A stretch of 64,000 nt of DNA from Durusdinium trenchii (taxonomy: Eukaryota; Sar; Dinophyceae; Suessiales; Symbiodiniaceae). Under the pieces are notes generated by a model. That model searched no databases and was not told the origin of the DNA. It saw only the letters and a list, made by a program, of their open reading frames with translations. Location of the stretch: NCBI GenBank assembly GCA_963970005.1, contig CAXAMN010025717.1, positions 416,703 to 480,702 of the forward strand, read 5' to 3'. Position numbers and translations under genes: made by a program. How positions within the stretch are numbered: position 1 is the first letter of the stretch; each line of letters starts with the position of its first letter. Shown in pieces: positions 1 to 10,449 of the stretch.

Positions 1-136
1 AAAATCCAGTCGACAAATGGTGCTTGCATGTGGGTAGAGGCCACTGGTCGACTGCAAGAAGTGTTCATAGCTAAGGCTTCGTACATACTGCGGAAAAAAG
101 CTGATCTTCAGCTGTAGCTGCCAATCAGAGTGCCAA

Positions 137-2858
137 TCAGTTCAAAGGCTTTAGTCCATTGTTGCTCATGTAAGTCCTCGCTGACTTAAAAGCCTCCTCG
201 GCAATGTTGTCCGCAGTGATGGCCTTGTCAGCCCATTCATCAGTGCAATGCCCCCAAAACTTGTCCTGGAATAGAAATCAAACAAAAACCTCGCGAATCG
301 AAGAGCCTGGAAGCTACTTCATGAAAAGGTGCGCCTGAAATTAAACCATGCAAGTCTTCTACACTTAAACTCATGCCAGTATCAGGTACTGCGAAATGAT
401 AATGTTGACTTGGCGCAATGAACATGAATCACCTGTCCTCATGGACTGAAGCGGTAGCCAAGCCAGGTCGGATGCGCTGGTTGAAAACCTTCTGAACTGC
501 ATCCCACTTCAAAGCTCCTGCTTCGGTCTTTGGCCGCCTACGACGAGCAAAGGTCTTGAGGTAGTTCACGTCAGGGTCTTTGTTCTCCGGCACCTTGGAA
601 CCAGCAGGCAGTGCCGGGGCCCCTTCAGCAGCCAGCACCTTCTGCTTCTTCGCCGCAGGTTCTTTGGCTTTGGCCTTGGCATTCCCTCGCGGCTTCCGCT
701 TGGCAACAGCACAAGATGCTGCCGAAGGCTCTGCAGGTTCCATGCCCTTGGTCTTGGACCTCTTGCTGAGTGCTGGCTTTGGAGGCTTGCCATCGTTCTT
801 GTCAGTCTTCTCAGTATTGTCATCCTCCTCATTGACGCATCCCTCAACAACCATGTTGGATTCCTCCGGGTTTGCCTCCGGTGCTCCATACTCCTCTGGA
901 TGTGCTGCATTTGCGGGCTTCTGTGACTTTCTTGGGGCAGACTTAGGCTTAGAAGAGGCCGCCTTCCTCCCTCGCCCACGTCCTTTGCCCTTTCCTCGCC
1001 CACGGCCACCCTTGCCATCCTCAGCCTCCTCGCACACGTCCCTTTTCAAGCCAAGTTGGTTCCGACGTGTGACCTTGCAAAGCCAGGCGTGCACAAGTTA
1101 CAGAAAAATGCAGCCATGCAGCAGGACTGGTTTGCGCAGACCCATCGTGAACCGTTTAGACCCATCATGAACCGTTTTTGGAGGGTCAAAAGTCCTTCAG
1201 CATCTTTCAGATTTAAAGTGCTATGTTTCTTGACTTGAAGCATCTTGGAAACAATATTATTGATGCCAGGCGGCAGCAGGCTCTGAGCACTCCTGTAGAA
1301 GTTCGAGGCTGTCCACAGCAGTGTTGAATCTGTCCATGAGGTTCTGAACTGCGCCCTCATCCATCTCGAGTGTGTCACCGGTATCTTTCCCATATGGAAG
1401 CGAGTCATCCACTTGGACTACCTCATTGGTGACAAACGCAGCTTCCCTCTTGCTCCTCAAAGCCAATTGCTTGGCCCGCATGTTCTTCAACTCCTCCTCC
1501 AACGCAGCAATCTTCCCAGACACCCCAGGGCTGGAAGCAGGATCAAGAGGAAGCTTGTTGTCATCCACAATGCTTTGCTCCAGCATCTGGCTGTCAGGAA
1601 ACTCCATGGGTTGGAAGACCTGCGACTTGAGCCTGGCAAGAGCCAGCAAGTCTTCGCTGCCACAGCCGCGGTCTTGGTCCATGCTCAGAGTGGAGGGTTC
1701 AGCCAATGGAACCTCCGTTGGAGCAGCGCCAGTCGCAACAAGAAGAATAAAGTCGTCTACACGCTCTTCAGTCTCAGCTGGTGCCCCAACTGGGTCTTGT
1801 ACATGGTTCTCAGCTGGTGCCCCAATAGGGTCTTCTACCTGCTTCTCAGCTGGTGCCTCAACGTTGTCTTTTACCTGGTTTTCTCCCTCAGGTGGTTCAC
1901 CGCCTGTTGGCGGCTCTTCGTCACTGATCTCCATGGGTGCAGGATCAGAAGGAAATCGGTCCTGGCAAAGCTGACACGGCAGCTGGGCGCAAGTATTGAC
2001 CATCTGCCTTCAAGATGTAAACTAAGGAACTTGGGAATCTGCGCCAAGAACAGTTTTGCTTCAACAAAGAAACAAAAATGCAAAGATCTCTCAGTTGGTT
2101 GCATGCACTTGAAAAGATCTTTTTTACTACTCATTGTCCTCATCACCACCATCCCCCTCGTCATGAACCGTGTCATGGCCATGATCCACTTCATGATCAT
2201 CACCTCCATCATGACCATCGCCCCCATCATGACCATGAGCATCAACATCATCGCCGCCACTCAAAGCAGCAGCCATCAAGCGAGCAAAGTTCCGGTTCTT
2301 GGGCCACTGCGACCGTGCGAGCTTCTTCTTGACCAGAACGCAGCAGCCCTTGATGAACCATGCTTCCAAATTCACCTGCTTGGGGACCAGTGGCACTGAA
2401 GCCAAGTCAGTGAGTTGTTTCAACCTGACAGTGGATGCGAGGCGATGCAACAAGGTCGATAGAGGGCCACCAAAATAATCAAAAGTCCAAACAGTTCCAA
2501 ACATTTTGTATCTCACCCTTCTATTTTTTGGAAGTAAATTGTGGAAAAACGCTTGAAGCTTGAGTCAAGAGTTTGTTTTAAAGGGACTGCACTAGTTAAA
2601 GTTGGGCAACTCTGCTTCAACGTTGGGAATGCTCACCATGCCAAGCTGGGAAGTAGTTGGGTCCCGAAGTCGTTTCATCACAGGCAGCAAGGCTTCCAGG
2701 TTCACCCCAGCAGCACAAATTGTTGGCTCTACTGCGGACTTCCCAGCTTCAGGGACAAAGATAGAACCAGTCTTTCGAAGAAGCTGCCTTAGCTCTTTGT
2801 TCCCCTCCCACTCGGATGCGCAGCCACCAATCTCGACTGTGTTCTTGCTCTCCGCCAT
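137..2858 (-). CDS. Five-exon low-complexity protein of unknown function
   Basis: Not recognised as a named family. My exon model (minus strand) is 2858-2637, 2375-2139, 1961-1293, 1028-438 and 265-137. All junctions are phase 0 and the product is about 615 residues. The start is the ATG at 2858; the stop is the TGA at 139-137. Exon 2 encodes a His/Asp/Gly-rich tract. Exon 3 carries three diverged 12-residue repeats (VEDPIGAPAE-like) and a short coiled-coil-like stretch. Exon 4 is Lys/Arg/Gly-rich (GRGKGKGRGRGRK), which suggests a nuclear or nucleic-acid-associated protein. The C-terminus (FARRRRPKTEAGALKWDAVQ, then DKFWGHCTDEWADKA) looks like a folded conserved module. Introns 2-4 fit GA-AG boundaries with AGGAC or AGGAG repeated at both ends. 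Exon 2 could instead start further upstream, because its frame stays open to about 2516. Confident there is a gene; exon 1-2 boundary uncertain. Confidence 0.6.
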
Positions 2859-4056
2859 GTTGCAGCAAAGAAAAACAAACCGGTGGCAAACGTTGAGGCA
2901 CTTGACCAGTGGCTGCGATTGGTCGACATCTTATTTTACAGTGGCTGACTCAGCTGCAGCTCTTTGTGAACCAACACATGGAGAAACCTTTCCTTTCCCA
3001 TCCAAACATGAAAGGGTTGAAAAGTCATGAAAGCTAATGAAAAAGTCATTCAATTTCAGACTCTTGTCAGCAACCTGCCCTGATCCAACCCTTGGCGGGC
3101 CAAGGTCCAGACCAGTGATGGTCATTCAGCTCGACGATGGAAAAAGCGATGCCAGCAGTGGGATGGCAATGGACGGCGGGACTTTGGAACTTGGGGCAGG
3201 TCTGAAGTGTGTGACTGTTGGTCATGGCATCTTCGAAGGTTTTAGTCCAAGACTTGCAAAAATCTTGAAGAAGGTGTTGGTAAGGGTTGCCAAGATCTTG
3301 AAATGGACAGTGATGAACCCACCGGCTGCAACACCATGCTGAAAACACGCCCTTTTGAGAAAACACGCCCCTGGCAAAAATAGGAGTTCTTTTCAGATCA
3401 AAGATAGTCTTTCCAGACAGGGATGCAGAAACAGAGTCCTGGAATGTTCCAGGGTTATATACTATAGTCGTTGACCCTGCGAGAATCTGCTAAACAAAGT
3501 ACTTCTTTGAGCATTGGACCATCTGTTTCTTCGCACCTCAAATCCTCCTGCTACACCTGTCATTGCCGAATTCCGACGGACTTCCGACGTCACTCATCCC
3601 TTCGATCACGGTCGACGACTCGACAAGTTCGTTCCCAGGTTTGGGACTCCGGACGACACGGTGCGGACGACACGGTCCGGACGAACGACACGGTCCGACC
3701 TGGGTCCAGTGCGCGGAGCGTCACAGGTCGTATAACATTAACCACTCTGGATGCAACGTCTGAGCATAGGGCATCGAAAAAGCAATACCACGAACTCTAC
3801 CACGAACTCTCAACTAAGAACTGTCCCGATTGTCCCCGGCCTCCAGGAGTTGTCCTCATAGTAGCCGTGGTGCAAATGATCGCCCCAAATCTCCACCCAA
3901 ACGCCTCGCTACATCGGACCCGCTGGGTTCCGGAACGGGCAAGGGCAGGTCAGGTCCGCATACTATATATAGGAACACAGGGAGAATATCACTTTTTCTT
4001 TTGACCCAAAAAGCGATTCAGCTGGGGGAAGATGGGCAAAGAAAACACATGTAACA
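2859..4056. other. Intergenic stretch with short tandem repeats
   Basis: No convincing gene is seen. Both strands have open frames of about 100 codons near 3040-3370, but neither shows a family motif or good splice context. Around 3640-3700 the motif gacgacacggt recurs three to four times. The region separates the 5' end of the first gene from the exon fragments at 4.06-4.5 kb. Confidence 0.5.
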
Positions 4057-4193
4057 GACCAGTCTTGAAACTGTTTCGCGTACATGGGGCATTTGGTTCT
4101 GGGAAGACTTGCCATCAAGCCCTCAACGGAGTTGAACAACCACTCTTGTTTCACCAGGGCGTCAGGATCATCGCTGAGCACATTCCATGCAAT
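4057..4193 (-). CDS. Candidate exon, function unknown
   Basis: A minus-strand open stretch starts after a clear acceptor (CCTGCAG before 4193) and reads IAWNVLSDDPDALVKQEW, then a serine/leucine-rich segment ending near YAKQFQDW. A GT follows close to 4060. Composition is balanced and protein-like, unlike the surrounding frames. No domain is recognised. It could be a downstream exon of the gene that includes 4315-4468, but it does not resemble the methyltransferase fold expected there. Confidence 0.3.
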
Positions 4194-4314
4194 CTGCAGG
4201 TCCAATCCTACTCATCCGCTCTGCTCACTCATCCACAAACCACCGCACCAACCACCGTAATTATTCCACACCCCTTTCACAACCATTCCCTGCTCTCATC
4301 CACCATCGCCTTGC

Positions 4315-4468
4315 CTGTAGACGCGTCGTAGAAGTCTGCGATGCCCTCCTGCAGCGAGCGCTTCCGCCGTGCTTTTCGCACCGAAAACGCAGCGGCCGCA
4401 GCCACGAGCGCGGCAGCCGTGGGTGCTAGGAGGGAGGCGCTTGCAGGACGCGGCGTAGTGGTGGTAGC
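4315..4468 (-). CDS. Exon resembling the start of a tocopherol-type O-methyltransferase
   Basis: The exon begins after a strong acceptor (CTTGCAG before 4468) and ends at TACAG followed by a GC donor (4314). It encodes an Ala/Thr/Ser/Pro-rich stretch with an alanine hydrophobic segment, a basic cluster (VRKARRKR), then SLQEGIADFYDAS. The last motif resembles the segment that opens the gamma-tocopherol methyltransferase domain (LxEGIAxFYDxSSG), and the preceding part looks like a plastid targeting sequence. Upstream on the same strand, about 4750-4910, is another transit-like frame (TASTAATAFVGPARPS). The expected next exon (the WGxHMHHGYY motif) was not found before the neighbouring gene at 2858, so the gene may be truncated or only one exon preserved. 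Assignment rests on one short motif. Confidence 0.35.
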
Positions 4469-4921
4469 CTGCAAGGTCAGGCAAAAACGTCAAAGACAGG
4501 GATTCGACGAATTCCAATCCGGTGCACTTCCCGTGATGAAACTAGGCACTGAGAAACGTGATGACAACTCTCTCTCCCCACAACTCTTAAAGACGCTGCT
4601 AAGGTCATCATTGGTGCAGCATGGCCATGCCGCAGACTTGACACGTCTCTGGATATGTCTGGATTGTTGATCTTCTTCAACTTGGCCTTGGCTTCGTGCA
4701 CGTCTTCCCATGGACCGACCACCGAGTATCATGAGTAAATGAGCCGACCATCGAACGAAGACCAGGGCGCCTTGCTCCGTCGCAGCGGAGACGGCCGTGC
4801 TGGGCCGACAAAGGCCGTGGCCGCGGTACTCGCCGTCGCTGTCGGAGCGGAGCTGGCGCAGTTGTACTCGCCGCCGAACTCCTGGAGAAGAAGGCCCAAG
4901 GCTCCAGATCACTTACCGTAA

Positions 4922-6470
4922 GTGGGGTGATCTAAATTTATAAGGAAGACATATGCGGCCTGGTGGTTGCACCACCGTTGCCTTGGATCAACAGGAAAGG
5001 AGTGAGTCTGGAGTCTCTTTGAGTTCGCTTTTGGTTTGGTGTGGTGGTAACCAAGTCCATCCAATGAGCTGGCTTGCCCTGCAAAATACGATGAGACCAA
5101 GTCCATGGGACACTTGGCTTGGCACAATCTCCAAAACTTAGTGTCAGAATGGCAAGCACCGGCCACAAAGCCATGGCATTGCCTTCAAGACCTTACACCT
5201 TTTTAGATCCTTTTTGGAACAGACTTCCTGAGAGCCCCCGCGCGGTGTTTCAACCACCGCGCCGTTTGAACCCAACAAAAACACCAAAAGAACACCGTGC
5301 TCCACCTGCTCTTTTCCCTGCTCCGACCGAATCCGGCACCTTCGACCCGACCCCGATCCATCAGACTTGTTGTTCGACGCCCCATTCCGCTCCAAGGCAG
5401 CTTGCCGGAAGATCGCGTACTCGATGGGTCGCAGGCCCTTCCTCCGGTCCTATGGAGCGGCCAAGCACGGGATGGGCGGCTTTTGTGAAGGAACGAAGCC
5501 GGAAAGGTAGATGAAGCGGATCTGGTTTATCTGGTTTTGGATTTAGTACTCCTTTTGTTTTCCAAGCTCACGCGTTTCCTTCTGGACGAAGTGACTGTCA
5601 GTATTTCACCCGTCAAGTCTGAAGAGACGGTCTCAGTACCCTCGATCCTGAGATTTCGCATCTAGAAGTTAGGACCCTTCTGAACTGATCTTATCCTCAA
5701 CTGGAGAGGATGGATCTGATTGCACTGCCCTCTTGGGGGCACTGTGGTGAGCAGTCCCCCAGCAACACCTGCCCCAAGGAGCTTGGAATGACCAACAACT
5801 GGATGCTGAAAAACCAGGAGAGATTCAGGCTAGCATCCCCAAGTCAACAGGATGGACATGCATGCCGACGACGACAGGTGTGAAGCAATATGAAGCATTA
5901 ATGGATCCAAACTTCATCTTGACTCGATCCTTTTCACCTCGCCCGACTCGGGGAGACCCCGCCCCACAACCACACGATGGACTCGGCACCGCCATGACAG
6001 CCGTCCGCCGCCCCACCATCCCAGCTAACCCACAGCCACCAACGAGAGTGCCCAGTAAAAGGCTCGCTCCGAGCTGCATAGAGCCTCACCACCGCCAAGG
6101 CAGTGTGGCTCTCTGAACTGCCTCAGAGTGGGTTGAATGCAATGGATCTGATCTGATTCACAGCAGAAGCTGGTAGTTCCTGCGAACCCCCGCTGGTTGG
6201 TATGAGGAGTTCATGATCTTCCCTTCGGGCCATGCCATCCACGTAACCATGTTGGTTCCAGGTTCCAGGGAGTGTAACCATGTGTAACCCATCTCAGGTG
6301 GTTCGAGTCATTTCACCCCAAAAGAGACACATAAAACTGTTTTCTCCACTAAACAGGATGTTGTACTTGACTTCAAACACCACCCACCAGCGACTGCATG
6401 ATCTGCCACTCCTACCTGGAACTTCAAGACCCAAGGGCAGATCGATCTACGGTGCCAGTTATTAAGCTAT
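4922..6470. other. No gene recognised
   Basis: The longest frames here (about 130 codons on plus at 5119-5514) are proline/arginine/serine-rich and lack homology signals or splice context. I see no tRNA or rRNA signature and no clear repeat. Confidence 0.4.
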
Positions 6471-6473
6471 CTG

Positions 6474-6542
6474 GTTCCAATCGTTCGGACTCTGCTTCCA
6501 ATCGTTTGGACCTGGTTCCAATCGTTCGGACTCTGCTCTTTT
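6474..6542. repeat. Short tandem repeat, unit about 20-22 bp
   Basis: Three imperfect copies of a ccaatcgttcggactctg-type unit lie in tandem. They create repetitive open frames on the minus strand that should not be read as protein. Confidence 0.7.
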
Positions 6543-7788
6543 TGAGACGGCACTTCCCAACAAAGAACCAGCCCTGGACCTGCCCTGCGCCTGGTTCTCG
6601 GCTGAAGCCATCCGTGGTTGGCACGTAAATCTGCTCGGAAAAGCCTCGGCGAAGAAAGCACGGGACGCAGCATTCGGGCATATGGGGGCGAAGAAGGAAG
6701 AACCTCTTCGCCCATGAAACACAATACCAGCTTTCCAGCAGCTAAATAGAAACCAGCTATATATCGTATATATATATATATATTATATAACTGTAACCAA
6801 GATCCCACAGAATGTCTCACCAGCTACAAATGCAATCCCTGCGCCTCCTCAAGCAGCCACTAAGGTCCCCGGAGCACCCCCCACCGCTCCCCACCGAGGC
6901 GCTCTCCGCTGGTGCAGAGACCCGGAGCTCGAGGCGCCGGTGGCCACTGAGCGCGGTGAGCAGCAGGGTACCATTGCAACCATCGACCTCGCTGGCACCG
7001 AAGATCCCACTGAAACAGGTCGTGGAGATGGCGACCCGGGTGAAGCGCGGAGAAGCCGGCAAGGCACGGAGAGGTGGGGCCAGGTGTGTGGTGGTTGTTC
7101 CGGCGAAAAGGCGTTCTGTTCAGCCTTGTTCGAGGTGGGTTTCGCGAGAGAAGGTCGGGTTTTAAGGTTAGGAGCTGGGTCAGCTGGGTTGGGGTGCAGT
7201 AGCAAGTAGCTGGATGGTGTGGGGGCTGATGGCTGAGCTGACGGGTGAATGTATAAGAATGGTTCCCGTATTTTCAAACAATGACCAAGGTCACCAATTT
7301 CCAAGAGGGATGATCTGTAAAAACCAGTCGAAGACCAAACTACCTGAGCCATCCAAAAGGCCCTGTACCGTATACCGTTTTCCCTTCTAATGTCTTCCAA
7401 CTTCCAAGTGAAAAACCCATGCCCCCATGCCACAGGGTAGGCCACATGTGCTGTGGCGGCTGGCCCTGTTCTTCTCCCCCATTCCTCCTTGGCTTCACCC
7501 TCTTCAACGGCGGAACAAGACCCCCGGTCGCCGGTCGCGGCGCCTCCGATCGGAAGCGGTGCAGGTCGATGCTTCGAAAGTCCCACGACCGCTCCTGGCG
7601 GGGCCGAGGTCGCGGCGAGGTACTGAGATGAACCGTGGGTTTATAAAGGTTAGTAGGCCGTAGAAGTGCATTTATAACATACTTATATATATAAAAACTC
7701 ACGGTCGATTCTTTTCACAACGCTCCGCAGTTAATCACAAATAGAAATGGGAAAATACTGCAAAGAACAGCTCGGTCTTTCTCCAGAC
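6543..7788. other. No gene recognised between repeat and retroelement
   Basis: GC-rich frames on both strands at 6812-7600 are Pro/Arg/Ser-rich with no recognised motif. A (TA)n tract lies at 6768-6787. The retroelement's 3' terminus should lie close to 7700-7800, but no terminal repeat could be paired by eye. The sequence gap at 7809-7818 hampers the search. Confidence 0.35.
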
Positions 7789-8860
7789 CTACCCACCATG
7801 GGTTTGACNNNNNNNNNNGCTGGGGCTGTTTTTTCGAAAAAAGTGGCAAGAAAGACCCCCCTTCCACGTGCCCCTTTTCTTGCGGCGCGCCCGCGAGCTC
7901 AAGTGTGGAGGTGAGGCTTGGTTGTGAAAAACTCTAACGAAGGGCACCAAGGCTTTCTGGGGAAGTCTCATGTCGGCCAGCACTGCCATGGACTCGTTCA
8001 AATATATTCGGGCAGTTTTGGCAGCTTGCCACCTTCCAGCTACCATCAACTTATCGAACGATGCGTGCTTGCCGAACCAAAAGGTGGCCCCCCCCCCTAC
8101 GCAGGGAGTAGGGTCTAAACTCAAAAAGAGTCAGTTGTAAAGCCTGCAGGCATTCAGTAAACAGCCTACGCCAAGCTGAGACCGAGGGGACAAAAAGTGC
8201 CTGTGGCTTGACGCTCTGCTTCCAGGCCCATAGCCACCTAAGGGCTACCGCAACATTCAGTGTGACTGACTCGGACACTCCGACACGCTTTCCACTCTTA
8301 GTTAGACCAAGGCTAAGGACAGCAGGAGCTGTTTCGGCTTTCATGAAAATGTGCGAGCATCGTAAGCTGGTCAGTTCACCTGTGCGCAACATCCCGTAGA
8401 ATCCCACCAGGAGGGAGACGCCGAATCCAAAATGCCCATGGAAAAAGCTCCAGCCGACCATCGCCTCAAGCGCGGTCTCTGTAAGCGGCGGTGCCCTGTT
8501 TGGGACCTCATTGACGTTCCACGTCTTTAAAAGTCTCCAGGTCAGTTGGAGTTGTCCTTTCAGCTTCGGATCCGCGTCTTGCATTCCCGCTACAGTATCT
8601 GCTGCCAGGCCACGTCCCTCTCCCTCCGACCACAGATGTTCTATGTATTCGGCCAGGAGGCTGTCAAAATGCTCCCGTCTGCTGGGGATTTCGAGGGAGT
8701 TTTCACGGAGGAAATTGTAAAACGTGGTACGTGCGGCAATGTATCGACTACTAGTTTTGTTGGAAACTGTAAGACTTCGAAGTGTGCCTAACTCTCGCCT
8801 CTGGGCTTGTCTTTGCTGCTTCGTCTGACCCTCAAGAACACGCTTGCCTACTTTCCCCAT
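7789..8860 (-). CDS. Tyrosine recombinase of the retroelement, frame-broken
   Basis: The N-terminal part (8860 to about 8098) has the core-binding region (ELGTLRSLTVSNKTSSRY) and catalytic motif I GMLRTGELTSL (Arg about residue 159), a lysine in LTKSGKR, and PYSLRRGG, which supplies the second arginine with Ser where His or Tyr is more usual. The C-terminal part continues in another frame: GGATFWFGKH, VAGRW, and ARIYLNE with the nucleophile tyrosine at about 8004-8002. The two halves are separated by a run of ten C on plus (8088-8097). Nine would join them, so this is a +1 shift in a homopolymer. All catalytic positions are otherwise present, consistent with recent activity. The start ATG at 8860 overlaps the end of the RNase H frame by 29 bases. 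Role: integration of the DNA copy in the nucleus. Confidence 0.8.
7809..7818. other. Assembly gap of 10 N
   Basis: Ten Ns lie about 185 bases past the codon for the recombinase's catalytic tyrosine. The uniform length suggests a placeholder rather than a measured size. The element's end, and any terminal repeat, may be partly hidden here. Confidence 0.95.
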
Positions 8861-9165
8861 ATCCCCAAAGGGGATGAAGGTCAGCCGCTAGCAGCAGTGC
8901 ATTCAGCCTCATCAGGGTCGGTCTCAACTTGCGGCTGGAGCTCCGACCTCGAGTAAGGGCATGGAGGCACACCAAACTGTCCGTGAGATGAAGGAACCTC
9001 ACTCCCAATTTTTTGGACCTGCTCACTTTCCATTTGATACCAGTAAATATTGCACGCAACTCCAGGAGGTTTATATGCTCTCCCGCCAACTTCCACTTCC
9101 AACCTGAAATCTCTCTCCAATGCCACAATCGGCCAGGGACGCTTGCCCGCAGACGGAAGTAGCGG
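8832..9165 (-). CDS. RNase H domain of the retroelement
   Basis: The frame reads HWREISGWKWK, then EHINLLELRAIF, LHLTDSLVCLHALTRGRSSS and LNALLLAADLHPLWGY. This matches the YR-element RNase H pattern: HIN.LELRA with the catalytic Glu, a TDS with the catalytic Asp, then the GRS...L...A helix. It would remove the RNA strand during reverse transcription. It is in a different frame from the RT/methyltransferase ORF. The shift maps to a run of seven G on plus (9164-9170), where one base fewer gives a continuous protein (NPAPRYFRLRASVPGRLWHW). The stop at 8832 lies inside the recombinase ORF. Confidence 0.7.
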
Positions 9166-9387
9166 GGGGGCCGGGTTGCTCACTGCATGTACCAACAGGT
9201 CTTCTCCTTTGGTGGAGGCCAGTCCCAAACACTTTGTGACCAAGCGTTCCTCGGCACCGAGTTCTGCCGCTCCTAGACGCCCGGGATGAGGTGGCCTAAT
9301 CAACATGGAAGGAAAGTCACGAGCCTTGCCTGGGGTTGTGGCGTCAACGATGTCCTGCAACGACATGTTTCGGGCAATACCTAATCT

Positions 9388-10389
9388 CTGAGTCAGCTGC
9401 CCCAGAAGCCAAGCAACGACGCCCACGTGCCAGCTGTTGCCAATCATCGACATACGAGCGTCTTCATAGCCTGGGCCTTGCTGTTCTGCTTTGACAACGC
9501 AAAGTTTAGTATAACCAATAGGAAAACCCATGCATGCCTCCCTTTCTTGAGCCGATGGCCTCCGCCACTCGCCTCTTTTACTCCAGAGGCCATTGGTGTC
9601 TCGATATTGGTAGGGTGGGAACCTATAGTAGTCGTCATACCAACGTTGCAGCTCGTGCTCCATGCAATGTTCCTCTCCCGCTGGTCTCCTGCCAGGAGTG
9701 TTGCGTGGTCGTGACGTGGTGAAGGTTGGCAAGTGACAACCCTCTTGCAAGCTCCAACCTGGCAACAAAGCGGCTTTGCTGTCAACCTGAGCCTCGAGCT
9801 GGACCCTGTCATAGGCCTCCCACCCCTCTTCATCTCCCCTCTGCCAGGAGACTCCTTCTTCGCTGCCACACTCCCATGAAGTCCAGTACAAGCGTGGCCT
9901 AGCACACAGTGACATTCCTTTGGCATCAATACGAAGAGGGGTTCGTTGGAAAGCCTCACTCATGATCGCCCTGTCGGAAGTTGACATGGACGCGACATTC
10001 TCAATGATCTCGTGCACCTGGGCCCAATAGAATTCCCGCCGAAAGATCTCGGTGATCCTGGGGATTTCCTGGAATAGGCGACTCCGCTCGTCCCGGAGTG
10101 CCCCCAGACGGTCAGCGTTTAGCCCACTGACTCCTTGGCACGGCGCCGCGCCCACAATGATGAGTCCGACATTGCTGTGCTTCAATGCCAATGCTCGGAT
10201 GTCCTCCTCCCCGAATTCGCTCACATCTTCAAAAAACTCGGTGTCCGGGAAGAAGCTCTCGACAACTCTCTTGCATTTCTCGTCCTTCTCAATGCTGACA
10301 TGCCCAGCCATAGGCAGGCCCAGGACGTCGCACGCAACCCGGAGTGCTGCGATCCCGTCAAATAAGCCTACAGACAACACTTGCACCAA
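9388..10389 (-). CDS. C5-cytosine DNA methyltransferase domain inside the retroelement polyprotein
   Basis: The domain is in the same open frame as the reverse transcriptase (8881-11442), at about residues 352-685. All core motifs are visible in order: I (SVGLFDGIAALRVA, AdoMet binding), II (IEKDEKC), III (EDVSEF), IV (GAAPCQGVSG, catalytic Cys at about 10140), VI (ENVAS), VIII (RPRLYW), a target-recognition region of about 100 residues, IX (RPSAQEREACMGFP) and X (MIGNSWHVGVVAWLLG). The motif IV Cys and motif VI Glu used for catalysis are intact. It is inferred to methylate cytosine at C5 using AdoMet, on the element's own DNA copy or nearby host DNA. Without a tree I cannot assign it to the DNMT1, DNMT3 or another subfamily. 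Confidence 0.88.
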
Positions 10390-10449
10390 GTCATGCTCCT
10401 CCGGAAGGTCGCCCCTCACCGGGCAGCTCACCTGTGCAAGTGGAGTCAA

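Noticed and set aside
566..1170. Long frames on both strands opposite exon 4 of the first gene
   Set aside because: They are antisense or frame shadows of the Lys/Gly-rich exon and lack splice support.
3471..4004. 177-codon plus-strand ORF
   Set aside because: Runs through a short tandem repeat, has no start or splice context and no motif.
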